Below are positions 23,101 through 34,057 of a stretch of 64,000 bases of DNA, piece by piece. Source of the DNA: Mytilus edulis (lineage: Eukaryota > Mollusca > Bivalvia > Mytilida > Mytilidae). The first letter of the stretch is position 1; every line of letters begins with the position of its first letter. The notes under the pieces were generated by a model. It did not search any database and was not told the origin of the DNA. It worked only from the letters and a program-made list of their open reading frames with translations. The stretch is from assembly GCF_963676685.1 (NCBI RefSeq), contig NC_092350.1, positions 7,615,486 to 7,679,485 on the forward strand, given 5' to 3'. Made by a program: the position numbers and the translations under genes.

Positions 23101-26100
23101 TAAATCGATTGAGACAAAAACAAATCCGGATTACAAACTAAAACAATGAGAAACACTTCAACTATAAGCGGAAAACAACGAAACAACAGAAACACTGAAG
23201 TAAAACTTAAGGTAAAATATTTAGAAAGCTGTGAAAAATTGTAGAAATTTGGTAGAATAGATAGGTATTTTTAAATTATTTTCGTTTTCTCCCAAAATAA
23301 CAAAAACTGAATAATCATAAGCGAGGATGAAAAGAGCGACTATGCATGGTTGAAAAGCCTACAGAAACATCTATACTATTAAACGAGAAGACCTCATTTT
23401 GTGTGTCGCTTCTCTTCCTCCCACAATAAATTGATCATCATGCCTGTGTCCTACATGTACCATGCATAGTTGAATTTTTTATCCATTCTTTTGACTATTC
23501 AGTTGGGTTATTTTGGGAGAAAAACGAAAATAAAGGTGTCAGACCACCAATAAAAAATCCCTATCTGTTCAACCAAATTTTGCAATTTTCACAGCTTTCT
23601 AAATATTTTACCTTAAGTTTAACTTCAAGGAAACCAGGTATATCCTGAATTGTACATGTATCACCTTCCTACATGCCAATTTTCAACCAATGTTTAAAGT
23701 CTTGTAACAAATTTCTGATTTTGAAAAGACAGGTACTACCAAAATAACTCCCGGTTTTCTGGAAATCTTAAATTAGTGTACTATATAGCGCATTAATCCT
23801 GAATTTTTAATGCAAACCCATAGACAAGTGAATTTTGGCTCAAAATGGTCTAAATATATTTCCCTATCACCAAAAGTTTCATTTCTGCAAATTTGTTGGC
23901 AGTTTAAGTAAACAATGACATCAAAAGCACTATGAATCCCAATCCTAATTCATCAAACATTTAATTACCTTTGTATTAGTGGGCATGACTCATTTCCACT
24001 ATCATTCTTCTGTTTAACGTAGTTGTCACATTTTATAAGTTCAACTTATCACAACTGATCAATTTTGTTCGTAGTGTCGTCGTATTTTTGAATCTTAAAT
24101 AACTGAAATATTGTATGGGCGACAACTGTAGTTTTCGCCAAATCCGGTAGTTTAAAAACAAATGCCTAATGTTATTGTATAGCACGATAACGTACAAGTG
24201 TTCATGGAACCAGTATAAATTTCATTTACTTAAGTATAAATTAACTCACCAGGATTCAGTTTATCTATACTAAAACTCTTGCCATGAACTTTCATACCTT
24301 ATCGTGCTGTACAAAAAAAAATAGTTGACGATTTGCAGACACAAGTTCTATGTTTGATTTACATTGAATCAATACAATTATACCCGCTTCCACATTTTCT
24401 CTGAAAGATTTAAGTTTGAATAAACAGATAAGAGAAACAAACGTAACAATACAATAATTTATTGATCGCAATACATTTATGCATATCGTCAACGTTTACT
24501 TTTCCTAAACAATAAGCACTTGGAAAAGCATAAAAAGTTTAAAAAAAAAAAAGAAAGTACTAATTGGTCCAAAAATTGGCCAAGCATTAAAATTCTTAAT
24601 GATTTGATTTTAAAGGAGGCAATAAAAACAATCTGAAATATAATTCGATTTAGCGCACATTTGACCATTCATCATACCTTCTCTAAGTATATATCGAATA
24701 TATTTAGATGTAAAAAAAATGATTATGTATTGCTAAATTTAAATTATTCTAATCTTGTTAGCATTATGTAAAATTCGATGCTGCCTAATTCAAATGACCA
24801 TTATAAAACAAATAAATAAACAAAATATTAAACAAAAAATTAAAAAAACAATCTAACAACTTAACAATCTAACAAATACTCAAACCAACACACGAATAAA
24901 TAAATTAACACAATAACAAATTCTGTAATGTCAAATCTGACAATTGCATCCAATAACCATCAATATTTTAAATAAACTCAAGCTGATAAACAAGTACAAA
25001 TGTACAACAATTAAGAACGCATTAACGTTTTTATCTTGAATGAATACAGTGATGATAAACAAGTTGCACAAACATGTGACATAAAAGTATGTAGCTAACC
25101 ATTTGATCTCTTAGATAAAGATGTGTTAAGAAAACTGAATGTTTTCTATGCTCAGTTGTAAAATAGATAATTGTTACAGGCGAATAATTTACAAAGAATA
25201 TTAAGATATAGTAATAAGTTTATTTCTGTTACATTTGATGATCTTATAAAGAATATGTAAGGTTAAATTGTAGATGTGTTTGATTTTTCACGCATAAGTC
25301 TTTAGGTATAAAACACATTGGACAACAGTGAGTTCCCACACAACAAAATGCCTATCATTTCAACTAAATTTGATATTTTCAAAAAAATATTACCAACTGA
25401 CTTTTTGACCGATTTTTAAATATAGACACAATTAGATGTAGAAAAATGTGAAGTTTTATGGTTTATTTGGTCATAAATTTTGTGAGGGATGTTTTCATTA
25501 TCTGATGGTTTAAACACAAATGCAAATTTTCACGTTTCTCATTTGGTTAGAATACATAGCAAACTTTTTCAAGATATAATTTTCTCTGTGTTCACACCGT
25601 CAGAAAATAAAAAATAGTCTAAATTGGAGGGAGTAATTGGTGGTCTGACACATAAAGGCGTCCGGATATTCATTCCGTCATCAGACTGACTTTTATGTCA
25701 GACATGACTACCGGTTTTAACATTGAGAACCAATCGTATGATAGATAACAAAAATGAAAAATAAATAAGCCAATCAGAGTGTTGTCCATATCGTGGTTTT
25801 TAGATCGTAAGAACCACTACTATTATACCTCGGTTTTAACTTGCACATAATTTTCATAATTACTCGGACGAGGACAGGACTATTACTTTTGCGTTTATCT
25901 GTAAGTACTGTATACTATGATTAAAATACTACTATAATGTATATATATAGACACTCTATATAATATAGCAGTGATCGCTATGGAGCCGGAAGAATAGAAA
26001 ATTAAATACACTTTAATATTTATAATATGGAGACGTATTTTCATAGCAGAGTCTCTGTTCATAGTATACAGAAATGCAAAAATAATGGAATATAACAGAA

Positions 26101-29100
26101 AACAAATGATAACGGACTTTGAAAAAAGGGAGAGGGCTTAACAACATTGTCCTGTCTCCATGTATACCTATATGACTTTTGATTTCATTTCTTAAATTAA
26201 ATGATACTTATATTTTTAGTTTTAGCCGTCCACGAGTACACCAAGTGTTCCATGATTAAGTCTCACTTATATTTTAAGTTTTAGCCGTTCACGAGTATAC
26301 CAAGTGTTCCATTATTCAGTCTGACGTTATTTTTTTAGTTTTAGCCGTCCACGAGTATACCAAGTGTTCCAATGCATCGGTTTCTGAGAACCTCCCAGGT
26401 AAGTGAATACAGAGACAATATTATTTTTTGTTCATAGGCAAAACGTATCTATGATCTGTTGCCCAAGAAAACGATAAATCTTTATCTGTTTTTTAAACAG
26501 TGTATTAAACAAATTTCTAGAGTTCACCTCATATGAAAATAAGGAGATGTAGAATGATTGCCAATGAGACAACTATCCTCCATAGTTCAAATGATGTGGA
26601 TGTAACCAATTATAGGCAACCCTAAGGCCTTCAACATATAAAAGTCTAAAAAAAAAATAGATTGGAAAATGCGGGTATTGTTTTATGGAAATCTCAATTA
26701 AGGAATGCTTCTCACTCACGCAGAGCTCTTACTCGTTGTCTGAAAATACTTGAAAATATTTGCTATGAAATTTATATAAATGATGCCAAATGGCTTATTA
26801 TGGGCGCATACAAGCCTCCGTCCATGAAAAATGATGACTTTATTGAAAATTTTACAAAATCACTAGATAAATGTTTTGTGTCATATGACAATATTATTAT
26901 TTTTGGTGACCTAAATTTTGACATGTTGTCTGCTGAAAAATCTCAAACTCTACATGATATATGTGATATTTTCAACTTGTCCCAACTGGTTAAAGGCCCA
27001 ACATGTTTTAAAAAGGGGTGTAATCCATCCCTTGTAGATGTTATTATTACAAATAAAAAGAATTTGTGTTTTAAAACAATAAATAGTCCAAATGGTGTTA
27101 GTGACTGTCATAATATTATTTCAACAGTTGTGAAAGGAAATTTACCTGCACAAAAACGCAGGGATGTAACATATAGAAGTTACAAAACTTTTGATATTGA
27201 TGAATTTACAAATGATTTACAGAAAATAAAGATTTCAGAAAATTGTAATGAAAAAGATTTAAATAGAATATATGATGATTATGAAGAAGATTTTAAAAAC
27301 ATATTAAATAAACATGCACCTGTAAAATCTAGGGGTCAAAGAAATAAACCACTTCCATGTATGAATAAAGAACTGAGAGGGGCCATATATAGAAAACAAA
27401 TGCTTTATTCACAATATACTAAAAACCGGAGTGACAAAAATTGGGAGAAATTTAGAAAACAAAGAAATTTGGTAACAAAGATAAAGAGAAAATCAATAAA
27501 AGTATACTTTTTAGAACGTTGCTCCGGTGGGTCAAAATCTTGCGATTTTTGGAAAACAGTCAAACCATTTTTCTCAAAAAAGGGGAACTGTGGAGAGCAA
27601 AAAATTTTATTATGTGAAAATGACAAAATTGTAAATTGTTCAAATGAAGTTTCAAATGTTTTTAATAATTTTTTCTCCACAGTAGCAGACAAAATTGGAG
27701 CAGATGTTGTATATGACCCCTCAAATCACCCTAGTATAAAAGAAATTTTGGATAACAGAAAACATAATTCTGATTTTGAATTTAAAAAAGTATCAAATGA
27801 AAATGTTGAAAAAATTTTGAATAAAATAAACATAAAGAAGGCTACAGGAGCTGATGGTATTCCAGCAAAAATAGTGAAAAATTGTAAATCTTATATTGCA
27901 CCACAGCTGACAACTCTTGTAAATTTGTCAATTGATAATAATTGTTTCCCCGATAAACTTAAAGAAGCCCAAGTGACCCCCCTTCATAAAAAAAGTGACC
28001 CATTATTAAAAACAAATTATAGACCAGTTAGTGTCTTACCCATATTTTCTAAAATCTTTGAAAAAATATATGAAATTCAATTAACTGATTATTTTGATAA
28101 AATATTTAATCCATTTTTGTGTGCATTTAGACGTGGACATGGATGTCAGACCACACTTCTCAGAGTGTTAGAAGACTGGCGAGAAGCTCTTGATTAAAAC
28201 CAGTACATTGCAGCAGTATTAATGGATCTTTCTAAGGCTTTTGACTGCCTGCCTCACAATATTATGCTAGATAAATTATCAGCATATGGTTTAACCCCCA
28301 ATGCAGTTGCTCTTTTAAAGTCCTATTTATCTAATCGAAAACAGCAAATTAAAGTCAATGTTCTGAGTGGTTGGGCTGACATCATCCATAAAGGCGTACC
28401 ACAGGGTTCGATACTAGGGCCATTGTTGTTTAATATATTTATAAATGATATTTTTCTTTTTGTTAAAAATGGTAGTTTATATAACTATGCAGATGACAAT
28501 ACTTTATCTTTTTGTACTCCAGATTTCGATTTATTAATTTCAACTTTGGAATCTGATTCAAAAATACTTATTGAGTGGTTCAGGGTAAATAAAATGCAAG
28601 CAAATCCTGACAAATTTCAAGTTTTGGCTGTTGGCAAAAAGACCTTTGAAAAGAACCCATCTATACATATTCAAAATTCGAACCTCACATGTGAAAAAAC
28701 AGTAAAATTATTAGGCATTGAAATAGACTACCAGCTAAATTTTGATGTTCATGTCAGCTCAATCTGTAGGAAGGCATCACAGCAATTAAATGTTTTAAAA
28801 CGTTTAGGCTCATTTTTGGATAGACTTAGTAAACTTACTATATTTCATACTTTTATTCTTAGTAATTTTAATTTTTGCCCTTTGGCATGGCATTTTTTGC
28901 ACTGAGAAAAATTCCAAAAAACTAGAAAAGGTGCAGGAAAGAGCACTCCGTTTTGTTTATGAGGATTTTACCAGCTCCTACGAGGATCTCTTACTTAAAG
29001 CTAAGGTGCCTTCCTTGCAGATCAGACGGATAAGAACAATGGCTCTAGAAACTTTTAAAATTATAAACAACATCGCTCCTGTGTGCTTACAAAATTTGGT

Positions 29101-32100
29101 GAATGTCAAAAAATCTAAATATTCTTTCAGGTATGTAAATATTCTTGAAATTCCACAGGTAAAGTCAACCCGTTACGGTAAAAAATCGTTCAAATTTGCT
29201 GCTGCTACTTTATGGAACAGTCTTCCAAACCATTTCAGGACAAAACAGTTTTTCACATTTTAAAAGTCTTGTTCAGTCCTGGAACGGTTTGGAATGTCAC
29301 TGTTCTGCTTGCAGATAATTCTTAAACTGTTTTATTATTTATGCTGCTTTTGGTTGCTCTGGTCAAGCATGTTTTTACTTCATTCTAAATTTGTTGATTA
29401 TTTTTATTGCATGCTATGTATGTGAGATTCAACTTTGTATTACAGGTTGTTTTATATGTCAAAATGCACTGTTTTTATGTTATTTATATGTTTTTATATT
29501 CGGTCAAAAGCTCCTTAGAGCTTGTGTTGCTTATTTGTACTCATGCCGAATCAAAATAAAGTTTTCTTATCTTATCTTATCTAGTTTACTTCGCGTTTGT
29601 TCTTTTTGCTTTTATCAGCTCTTCAATATATGTATATGATTAGGGCTCTCAATTGTTTGTGCTTCGAGCATCTTTAAAGAAAACATAAATTGTCGAAACT
29701 CGTCTCCGGAGACAGCATAACCGAATCAGTGGTTAAAATAGTGACGACAAAATTACCAAGCAGTACAAGTCGGTGTTAAAATAGCTCAAAGACAGCAGTA
29801 TCGTTGGGTGTTAAAAATATATAGTATTGGAAAATTATAGACCGCCAACAGAAAGTCCAGTAGAGTCAGATACTAGTATGGCGGTAAACTATTATTCCGC
29901 CTGTAACGACATATTCTTCTCACAGTAATATAAAAATTTGAAAACAGATTTTACAAGTGTCTAGAAAAATTCCAATCTCTTATATATACTGGAAACCCAA
30001 ATGTTCTGGAAATACATTATACATTTAAAGAGGAACATTATTTATTCACCATTAACATTTCTCTGACAATAATTATAAATCTGCCATTCGCTTTATCAAA
30101 CAGACAATTACAAACATTGACGAATAACTCTTTTTTTTCCTTTAATTTGAAAATTACAAAAAAGTTACAAATTTGAAATATTTCAGTTGCAACGTTCTGT
30201 ACCAACAGCGAAGCAGAAGGGGTGCGTATAGTTTTAGATGGGTACTTTGCTAATACTATCCCAGACAATGTTTGTTCATGTGTAGCACAGAGAGGTCAAG
30301 CAAAGAAGATTGTATTCTCGAACGTCAATTTCCTTCCATCCCCTATTCAGGGTGGAGCCTGGTGTGGAAGTAAGATTGTCGCCAAACAAGACAATGGCGA
30401 GAGTAACCATATGTCGTGTAGGGTATTAGGATCATTGAATCTACAGGATGATAATGATATACCGATAAGCCTACGAAAGGAATCAGAACCTGAAGATACC
30501 AGATATTGTGCACTGGTATACTTTGGTAAATAAAATTAAAAAAAACCGAATCAAAACAACCCGATCATCAAAGCGCCTTTTCTCTTTATTAAGAATTTAA
30601 CTAATAAATCCTACTTGTTAGCTTTGTCCGTGTCTGTAACAATATTTCATATGTCAATCCTCGTTATCTATGTTAAACACAAGCAAGGCCGTGATTTAGT
30701 TACGACAAATAATTTAAATTTTTTACTGCTTTTCTTCATTGATACAAAGATTGATTTAGAAATTTGTACCTGTAACCTCTATTACAAACGGGGATATCTC
30801 ATTCTTATTGTCAAAACAGCCCGTAAGTTTGGATACGATCCACGAAAATTTAATAGTCCTTTTAAATTATCCATACTATTATTAGTATCATTATTGTCAC
30901 CGTAAAGCATTTAACAATGAGCAAAAACATATTCTTTTCAACATAAAGATAAGAAGATTTTGTATGAATATCATTGAGACAATTATCCACAAGAGACCAA
31001 ATGGCACAGACATTAACAACTATAGCTCCCCATACGGCCTTCAACAATGAGCAAAAACAATACTGCAAGATATATTTGATTTGTTTATCTATTTTTTGCT
31101 GTTCAATTGATCAATCATGCTACTTCTGGTGGCATTGAATAATACAAAGCTATTAGTTTGTTTATTTCTTTTTCTCTTAAGCATGCTATTATTTTTTTTC
31201 AGACACCGACGAACCCATTAAAATATCCTGCTTTTCAAACTATGTTACAACAACCTCAATGTATGACTCAAGTATATTATCAACGACTGACCCCTCAACA
31301 ATGATATCAAGTTATTCACCAGAGACTACAACTGTCGACATGTTAAAAGAGACCAGTACAACTTTGACATCGCAGCATGAAACTGTTTCTAATAGTATAC
31401 TAATGAATACAATAACACCTACAGTTTCTACAACGCATTTGGATCCACACACAGCTACTCAAGTACTTTTAACAGAAAACGCGACTGTTGAATTGGAAAA
31501 CACTGAAACAACTAAATCTGTTGAAGACTCAACTAAAGAATCAACTACACTTACAGATGTTAAAAGTGATACCACATCTTCGACAGCTAAAGCATTGCAG
31601 ACTAGTAAAATGATTGATATGATAACGACTACGGAACCAACCGAAACCAGTAGAGCGATGAGTATTCAAATGACTGAGAGGACATCAGTAAAATCAACAC
31701 CATTTACTTTTAATTCTAAATCAAGTACGGAGATTTCAAAAAGTCCCAGTACTGGATCTACTCCCGTGAAAACTACAGAAAGTTTGACGACACAGTATTA
31801 CTTCACAAACACTAATATTACACCTACAGAATCTGAAGTCAGTGCAAACGTTAGTCTGGACATTACGAGAAACACAAAAAACTATCATAATGTCTCTAAT
31901 ACAACCGATATTGGTACAGCTGGAAGTTCAACTTCTGCATTTACTGAATCCACTAATACAAAAACACCATACACGCACCTGTTCAGTGTGACTACTGAAT
32001 CAACTGCGACAACAAACACAAGTATGCTCTTTGAAACAACAACCACGGAATCAACTTCTATGAAAAATGCACTCGAAACAATTTTATCAACTTCACAGCT

Positions 32101-34057
32101 TTCATCCGATACAACCGCTGATATGATCGCGGTAACAAAAATTCACAAAAGCACCGATTCCAGTGTTAAGGTGACTTCAAGCATAGTAGAAGGCCTTAGA
32201 ACTACGGATCCCAGCAAAACTGAAAGCAGTTTTAATACACCACTAATCACGCAAGATTCTACAATGAACACCAGGAGCACAACCAAAATAAATACCACAG
32301 TACCTCCTGAACCAACCACTACTTTAGTCAACGATCAAACAGTTGGTATGTTTTAGATAGTTGTTTCTTTTCCGTTATATAGATATCTGTTTTCTCCTTT
32401 CACTTTAACTTTACTTATGTTGAGTTATTTATATTGTTACTGGTTAGTACCTTATGTGTAGTTACAATGTACACATATCGATGTTTTAAAAGCACGAAAA
32501 TTGTGTCTTATTTTCTATATTTTTTTAAATTTTTTAACTCTTTGTGTTCTTACCAGGTATACGTCAAACAGATGGGTCCTTTATTTCACAATTGATTGAC
32601 ATAAACCTTCAAAACAAGTCATTGCATTAAATTGATTTAGAAAAACTGTACAGAATTAAGGAGATTTGATTGATTGTTAATGAGACAACTAGCCCCTCCC
32701 CCCCGAGTCAAAATGACAGGGATGTTAGCAACTATTTCTTCTGAATGCTAAATTTGTTAAATAAATCAATTCTAACAAATTAAAAGAAGGAGTTTAAAGC
32801 TTGAATCAATAACTATCAAATAATGTAAAGTCATGTTTATATGTGATAGAACACACTATGATTATATTTACAGATGACAAGAACCTGTATATAGGTATAG
32901 GAGTAGGTTGTGGAGCTCTTGTCATCATTATTATAATTCTTATCGGAGCAACCATTCGGAAAAAGTAAGTTTAAACATAAAAGCCCCTAACACATTTGGA
33001 GTATTTCTTAGGGTTGTTTGGTTGACATTTCTATTATCTAAGAATAGAATGTTCTGATAAAAATTAGAATACAGCTGATAGTTGAAATCATATATACAGC
33101 TTAATAGAACAGAGTAAATTTCTTGTGCAATGTTAAACCATAACAGCATACGTTTTGTTTGATGCGATTCGCTCCTCAATGCTCTTTAAATTTCTACTTT
33201 ATTTGGCCTTTTAATTTTTTTTTATTCGAGCGTCACTGATGAGTCTTTTGTAGGCGAAACGCGCGTCTGGCGTAAATATAAAATTTTAATCCTGGTATCT
33301 ATGATGATTTTATTATCAATAAGGATATAATATACTGATGAACGGATTACAGAATATAAAATATAAATATATAAGCTATAATATCGATGTCAATATGTTC
33401 AAGAAGTTTGAATGTTTTGCTAATTTGCCTTGCGTCCGACATGACAGTCACAATGTCGATGTTCTTTACCTCGAACAGGCACATGATCATAAAATGGCGT
33501 TACACTTGTGGTTAGATCTATAATCAAGTGTCAATCTTTTATATATGAAACTACAATATCTTATTTTCAGACATTTAACAAGTAAAGGCATAGAACTAAA
33601 ATCATATTTACATGGTGAAGATAATGACTATACCACAGTGAATGTTACCCATACTTCTGTCAATAATCAAACGAATGGAATAAATTTTACAAACGGACAA
33701 GCAGATATGTCGTCAAAACACAAACCTGACTGCAGTGAAAGGGACGAATACAAACCATCTGCAGCTAAACATATAGATATTCCTAACATTAAACCCGATA
33801 GTTTGTATGCTGTTGTTGATAAACCAAAGAAGAAACAATTAACGGACAGTGTCATTGGTGGTGTGAAGGGTCATACTGCTGCAGAGAAAACAACCAAACC
33901 TTCACAAGAAACAGAAACAACAACACCTGACACAGCAAATAATAATGGATTACAATATGCTGAACTAGAATTCAGTTATCACCCTTCAACTACCGAAAAA
34001 CCGAATGAACCAAATAACGATTCGGTTGATTACGCCGAGGTTATGTTTAAAAGTTAG
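20100..34057 (+). CDS. Mucin-like type I membrane receptor with three ITIM-type motifs (6 exons)
   Basis: Gene model from splice sites and phases: 20100-20154, 26345-26398, 30187-30525, 31203-32345, 32874-32964, 33571-34057 (722 codons). All introns are phase 1 except the last (phase 2), a pattern usual for extracellular modules. Residues 1-18 are a signal peptide (MDTFPLGSILLWIYIPIQ). Residues 19-150 are a small ectodomain with seven Cys. Residues ~150-530 are a Ser/Thr-rich stalk with one early Cys. Residues ~536-558 are a single transmembrane helix (GALVIIIIILIGA) followed by RKK, and ~560-722 the cytoplasmic tail. The tail holds SLYAVV, LQYAEL and VDYAEV, each fitting [SIVL]xYxx[IVL], the consensus that recruits SH2 phosphatases in immune inhibitory receptors. 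The ectodomain fold is not recognised. The inhibitory-receptor role is inferred from the motifs only. Intron 1 (6.2 kb) and intron 2 (3.8 kb) are full of mobile DNA. Exon 1 has a GC donor. Confidence 0.75.
22918..23870. repeat. Long imperfect palindrome, centre near 23,400
   Basis: Matched arms are 22925-22990 with 23805-23870 (ATATATTTAGACCATTTTGAGC type), 23000-23050 with 23631-23681 (ATTGGCATGTAGAAAGGTGA type), and 23205-23290 with 23510-23620 (TTAAGGTAAAATATTTAGAAAG type). A family-5 repeat (23075-23195) interrupts the left arm. An outer match (22288-22305 with 23915-23932) extends the structure outwards. Single strands of this region would fold back on themselves. Confidence 0.75.
23070..23200 (-). 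repeat. Interspersed repeat, family 5
   Basis: Starts TATTATACCGCTGTTCGAAA and is the reverse complement of the block at about 37230-37370 (TTTCGAACTGCGGTA..., GTAACCCGGATTTG). It is inserted in the left arm of the palindrome. Confidence 0.65.
26203..26380 (+). repeat. Three tandem copies of the exon-2 3' splice site
   Basis: Units of 59, 60 and ~58 bp share TTTTAGTTTTAG|CC GTCCACGAGTAYACC AAGTGTTCC. Acceptor AGs end at 26225, 26284 and 26344. Only the last unit continues into the donor at 26398. From the second acceptor the frame is open and would add 20 codons. From the first it hits TAG because that unit is one base shorter. Confidence 0.8.
26345..26398 (+). CDS. Receptor exon 2
   Basis: 54 bp, phase 1 to phase 1, donor CCCAG|GTAAGT. 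Encodes AVHEYTKCSNASVSENLP once joined to exon 1. Assigned because it is open, has strong borders and matches the phases on either side. No protein similarity supports it independently. Confidence 0.6.
26538..26637 (+). repeat. Interspersed repeat, family 4 (short copy)
   Basis: GATTGCCAATGAGACAACTA and the downstream CAATTATAGGCAACC / GGCCTTCAA blocks match 12700-12796. It lies directly before the LINE, so it may have been its insertion site. Confidence 0.75.
26650..29582 (+). mobile_element. Non-LTR retrotransposon (LINE, CR1/Jockey group), 5'-truncated
   Basis: An endonuclease-reverse transcriptase reading frame of about 2.6 kb, followed by a 3' UTR with AATAAA (29555-29560) and a tail of (TTATC)n at 29566-29582. 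The 5' part (ORF1 and the start of the endonuclease) is missing. It is inserted in sense orientation in intron 2 of the receptor gene. Fragments of its 3' end recur at 48628-48800. Confidence 0.9.
26662..29263 (+). pseudogene. LINE endonuclease/reverse transcriptase, decayed
   Basis: Frame 26662-28197 carries the C-terminal half of an APE-type endonuclease (GDLNFD, LVDVIIT, SDCHN where SDH is usual). It continues into the reverse transcriptase start (ATGADGIPAKIVKN, NYRPVSVLPIFSKIFE). A TAA at 28195-28197 interrupts it. The same frame resumes with MDLSKAFDCLPHN, PQGSILGPLLFNIFIND and YADDNT (catalytic YxDD) to 28905. A one-base gain in a T run near 28,893 shifts the remainder to 28931-29263 (QERALRFVYEDF, LWNSLPNHFRT). 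Another shift occurs near the end. Few lesions over 2.6 kb indicate a fairly recent copy. Confidence 0.88.
29583..30186 (+). other. 3' part of receptor intron 2
   Basis: No exon recognised. It ends in the acceptor TTGAAATATTTCAG at 30186. Confidence 0.55.
30187..30525 (+). CDS. Receptor exon 3, unrecognised cysteine-containing domain
   Basis: 339 bp, symmetric phase 1-1, donor CTTTG|GTAAAT. Encodes 113 residues with six Cys in the order FC, VCSC, WCG, SC, YC, alternating hydrophobic strands and a Gln/Gly-rich AQRGQAKKI segment. The layout suggests a beta-sandwich ectodomain, but I cannot name the family. Confidence 0.7.
30946..31044 (+). repeat. Interspersed repeat, family 4 (short copy)
   Basis: CATTGAGACAATTATCCACA, GAGACCAAATGGCACAGACA and ACGGCCTTCAACAATGAGC match the family found at 55022 and 57353, and in reverse at 59640-59790. 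It lies in receptor intron 3. Confidence 0.75.
31203..32345 (+). CDS. Receptor exon 4, Ser/Thr-rich mucin-like stalk
   Basis: 1143 bp, phase 1-1, acceptor TTTTTTTTCAG and donor CAGTTG|GTATGT. After DTDEPIKISCFSNY the 380 residues are dominated by Thr and Ser with scattered Glu, Pro and Asn (TTTESTSM, SVKSTP and similar). This composition is expected to be densely O-glycosylated and extended. It is not a tandem repeat at the DNA level, unlike many mucins. Confidence 0.85.
32346..32873 (+). other. Receptor intron 4
   Basis: 528 bp; contains a degraded family-4 repeat at about 32657-32735 (GTTAATGAGACAACTAGCCC). Confidence 0.6.
32874..32964 (+). CDS. Receptor exon 5, transmembrane segment
   Basis: 91 bp entering in phase 1 and leaving in phase 2 (GGAAAAA|GTAAGT). 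Encodes DDKNLYIGIGVGCG, the hydrophobic run ALVIIIIILIGA, and a basic stop-transfer RKK. Acceptor ATTTACAG. Confidence 0.85.
33226..33312 (+). repeat. Interspersed repeat, family 2
   Basis: CGTCACTGATGAGTCTTTTG, then GCGAAACGCGCGTCTGGCGT and TAATCCTGGTATCTATGATG. The same sequence lies at 3653-3740 in a peroxidase intron and in reverse, partially, at 11520-11577. It sits in receptor intron 5. Confidence 0.8.
33571..34057 (+). CDS. Receptor exon 6, cytoplasmic tail with ITIM-type motifs
   Basis: Acceptor TTATTTTCAG; 162 codons including the stop. Motifs are SLYAVV (33800-33817), LQYAEL (33950-33967) and VDYAEV (34025-34042). All fit [SIVL]xYxx[IVL], with the last two 19 residues apart and close to the C terminus FKS, as in inhibitory immune receptors. 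A fourth tyrosine (NDYTTV) lacks the required -2 residue. The tail is otherwise polar, Lys- and Thr-rich. Confidence 0.85.

Larger units (their letters stand above)
22209..25675. mobile_element. 3.5-kb element with terminal inverted repeats
   Basis: The left end (22209-22267) and right end (25617-25675) are inverted copies sharing GGTGTCAGACCACCAATTAC, TCCCTCCAATTTA and the flanking CGGACACCTTTA / TAAAGGCGTCCG. The same GGTGTCAGACCACCAAT motif occurs a third time at about 23536, suggesting nested or rearranged copies. No transposase frame is visible, so it is non-autonomous. I cannot assign a superfamily. Confidence 0.65.
20160..26344 (+). other. Receptor intron 1, repeat-filled
   Basis: Holds a partial family-4 repeat at 20820-20945 (GAGACTGTAGTTCAGTGGTTG ... 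AATAAGGCCGTTAGTTTTCT), the 22209-25675 inverted-repeat element with its palindrome, and the triplicated acceptor at 26203-26380. No further exon is recognised, but a small one could be missed. Confidence 0.55.

Noticed and set aside
30222..30533. Exon 3 as a separate small gene ending at TAA shortly after 30525
   Set aside because: The frame is open upstream to the acceptor at 30186. The donor at 30526 gives a phase-1 join to the stalk exon that keeps a long frame; the downstream stop lies in the intron.
33545..33570. ATG at 33545 as the start of the ITIM-tail protein
   Set aside because: The bases 33545-33570 form the polypyrimidine tract and acceptor; phases join exon 6 to the transmembrane exon instead.
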